Below, in pieces: positions 57,382 through 57,406 of a stretch of DNA of 57,406 bases. The stretch covers positions 1 to 57,406 of the forward strand of contig NCSJ02000278.1 in the NCBI GenBank assembly GCA_002812745.2, written 5' to 3'. The translations under genes were made by a program, and so were the position numbers. This stretch comes from Scytalidium lignicola. Its lineage: Eukaryota; Ascomycota; Leotiomycetes. Numbering within the stretch: position 1 is the stretch's first letter; each line of letters begins with the position of its first letter. The notes under the pieces were generated by a model that did not search any database, was not told where the DNA came from, and worked only from the letters and a program-made list of their open reading frames with translations.

Positions 57382-57406
57382 GAATAAGCTTAGTAATATA
57401 CCTTTA

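Overview
The window looks like a chromosomal segment of a filamentous ascomycete (Pezizomycotina). The protein-coding genes have short GT-AG introns of about 48-95 bp, and the gene families are typical of these fungi. The DNA has two kinds of base composition: islands of normal composition with intact or nearly intact genes, and very AT-rich blocks of transposons and former genes riddled with stops. Where old reading frames can be followed, the stops are mostly TAG/TAA in place of Gln codons and TGA/TAG in place of Trp codons, as expected from C-to-T mutation of duplicated DNA (repeat-induced point mutation, RIP). No tRNA, rRNA, CRISPR array or telomere repeat was seen.

Layout. 0.35-0.76 kb: C-terminal fragment of an O-methyltransferase. 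1.08-3.46 kb: complete but mutated pogo/Fot1-type DNA transposon with 137-bp terminal inverted repeats and TA target duplication. 5.2-6.9 kb: dead casein-kinase-1-like pseudokinase gene. 7.1-12.1 kb: copia-type LTR retrotransposon on the minus strand, followed by gypsy pol (12.1-15.6 kb), a fresh-looking LTR (15.55-15.89 kb) and the 3' part of a second copia copy on the plus strand (to 17.2 kb). 17.9-20.3 kb: relics of an ankyrin-repeat gene and a MYND zinc-finger gene.

20.3-33.6 kb is a gene island: a 748-aa disordered Ser/Pro-rich protein (22.2-24.5 kb), a secreted GH106-like glycosidase with three exons (24.9-28.0 kb), a four-helix membrane protein with a disordered tail whose 3' end meets a transposon remnant (29.6-31.2 kb), and a Myb-like gene that appears split and partly inverted (32.0-32.9 kb). 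34.4-36.9 kb is a degraded Crypton-type tyrosine-recombinase element inside GC-rich, unmutated arms. 38.3-39.9 kb is a second pseudokinase, of Ypk1/Gad8 type with an N-terminal C2-like domain, carrying three TAG stops. 42.2-47.3 kb is an 11-exon ABCC (MRP-type) transporter with one frameshift.

47.6-57.4 kb is again a transposon graveyard: a pogo-like DDE transposase remnant, a gypsy element on the plus strand, an inverted gypsy gag, an LTR identical to the one at 15.55 kb, a further gypsy pol, an inverted LTR and a zinc-finger/coiled-coil element ORF.

The intact genes do not form an obvious pathway or metabolite cluster. The most interesting signals are two kinase-fold genes that lost catalytic residues before or besides acquiring nonsense mutations; GC-rich ends on several element classes that escaped the mutation affecting their interiors; two 343-bp LTRs that read as identical and sit exactly at structural junctions; and the apparent intragenic inversion of the Myb-like gene.
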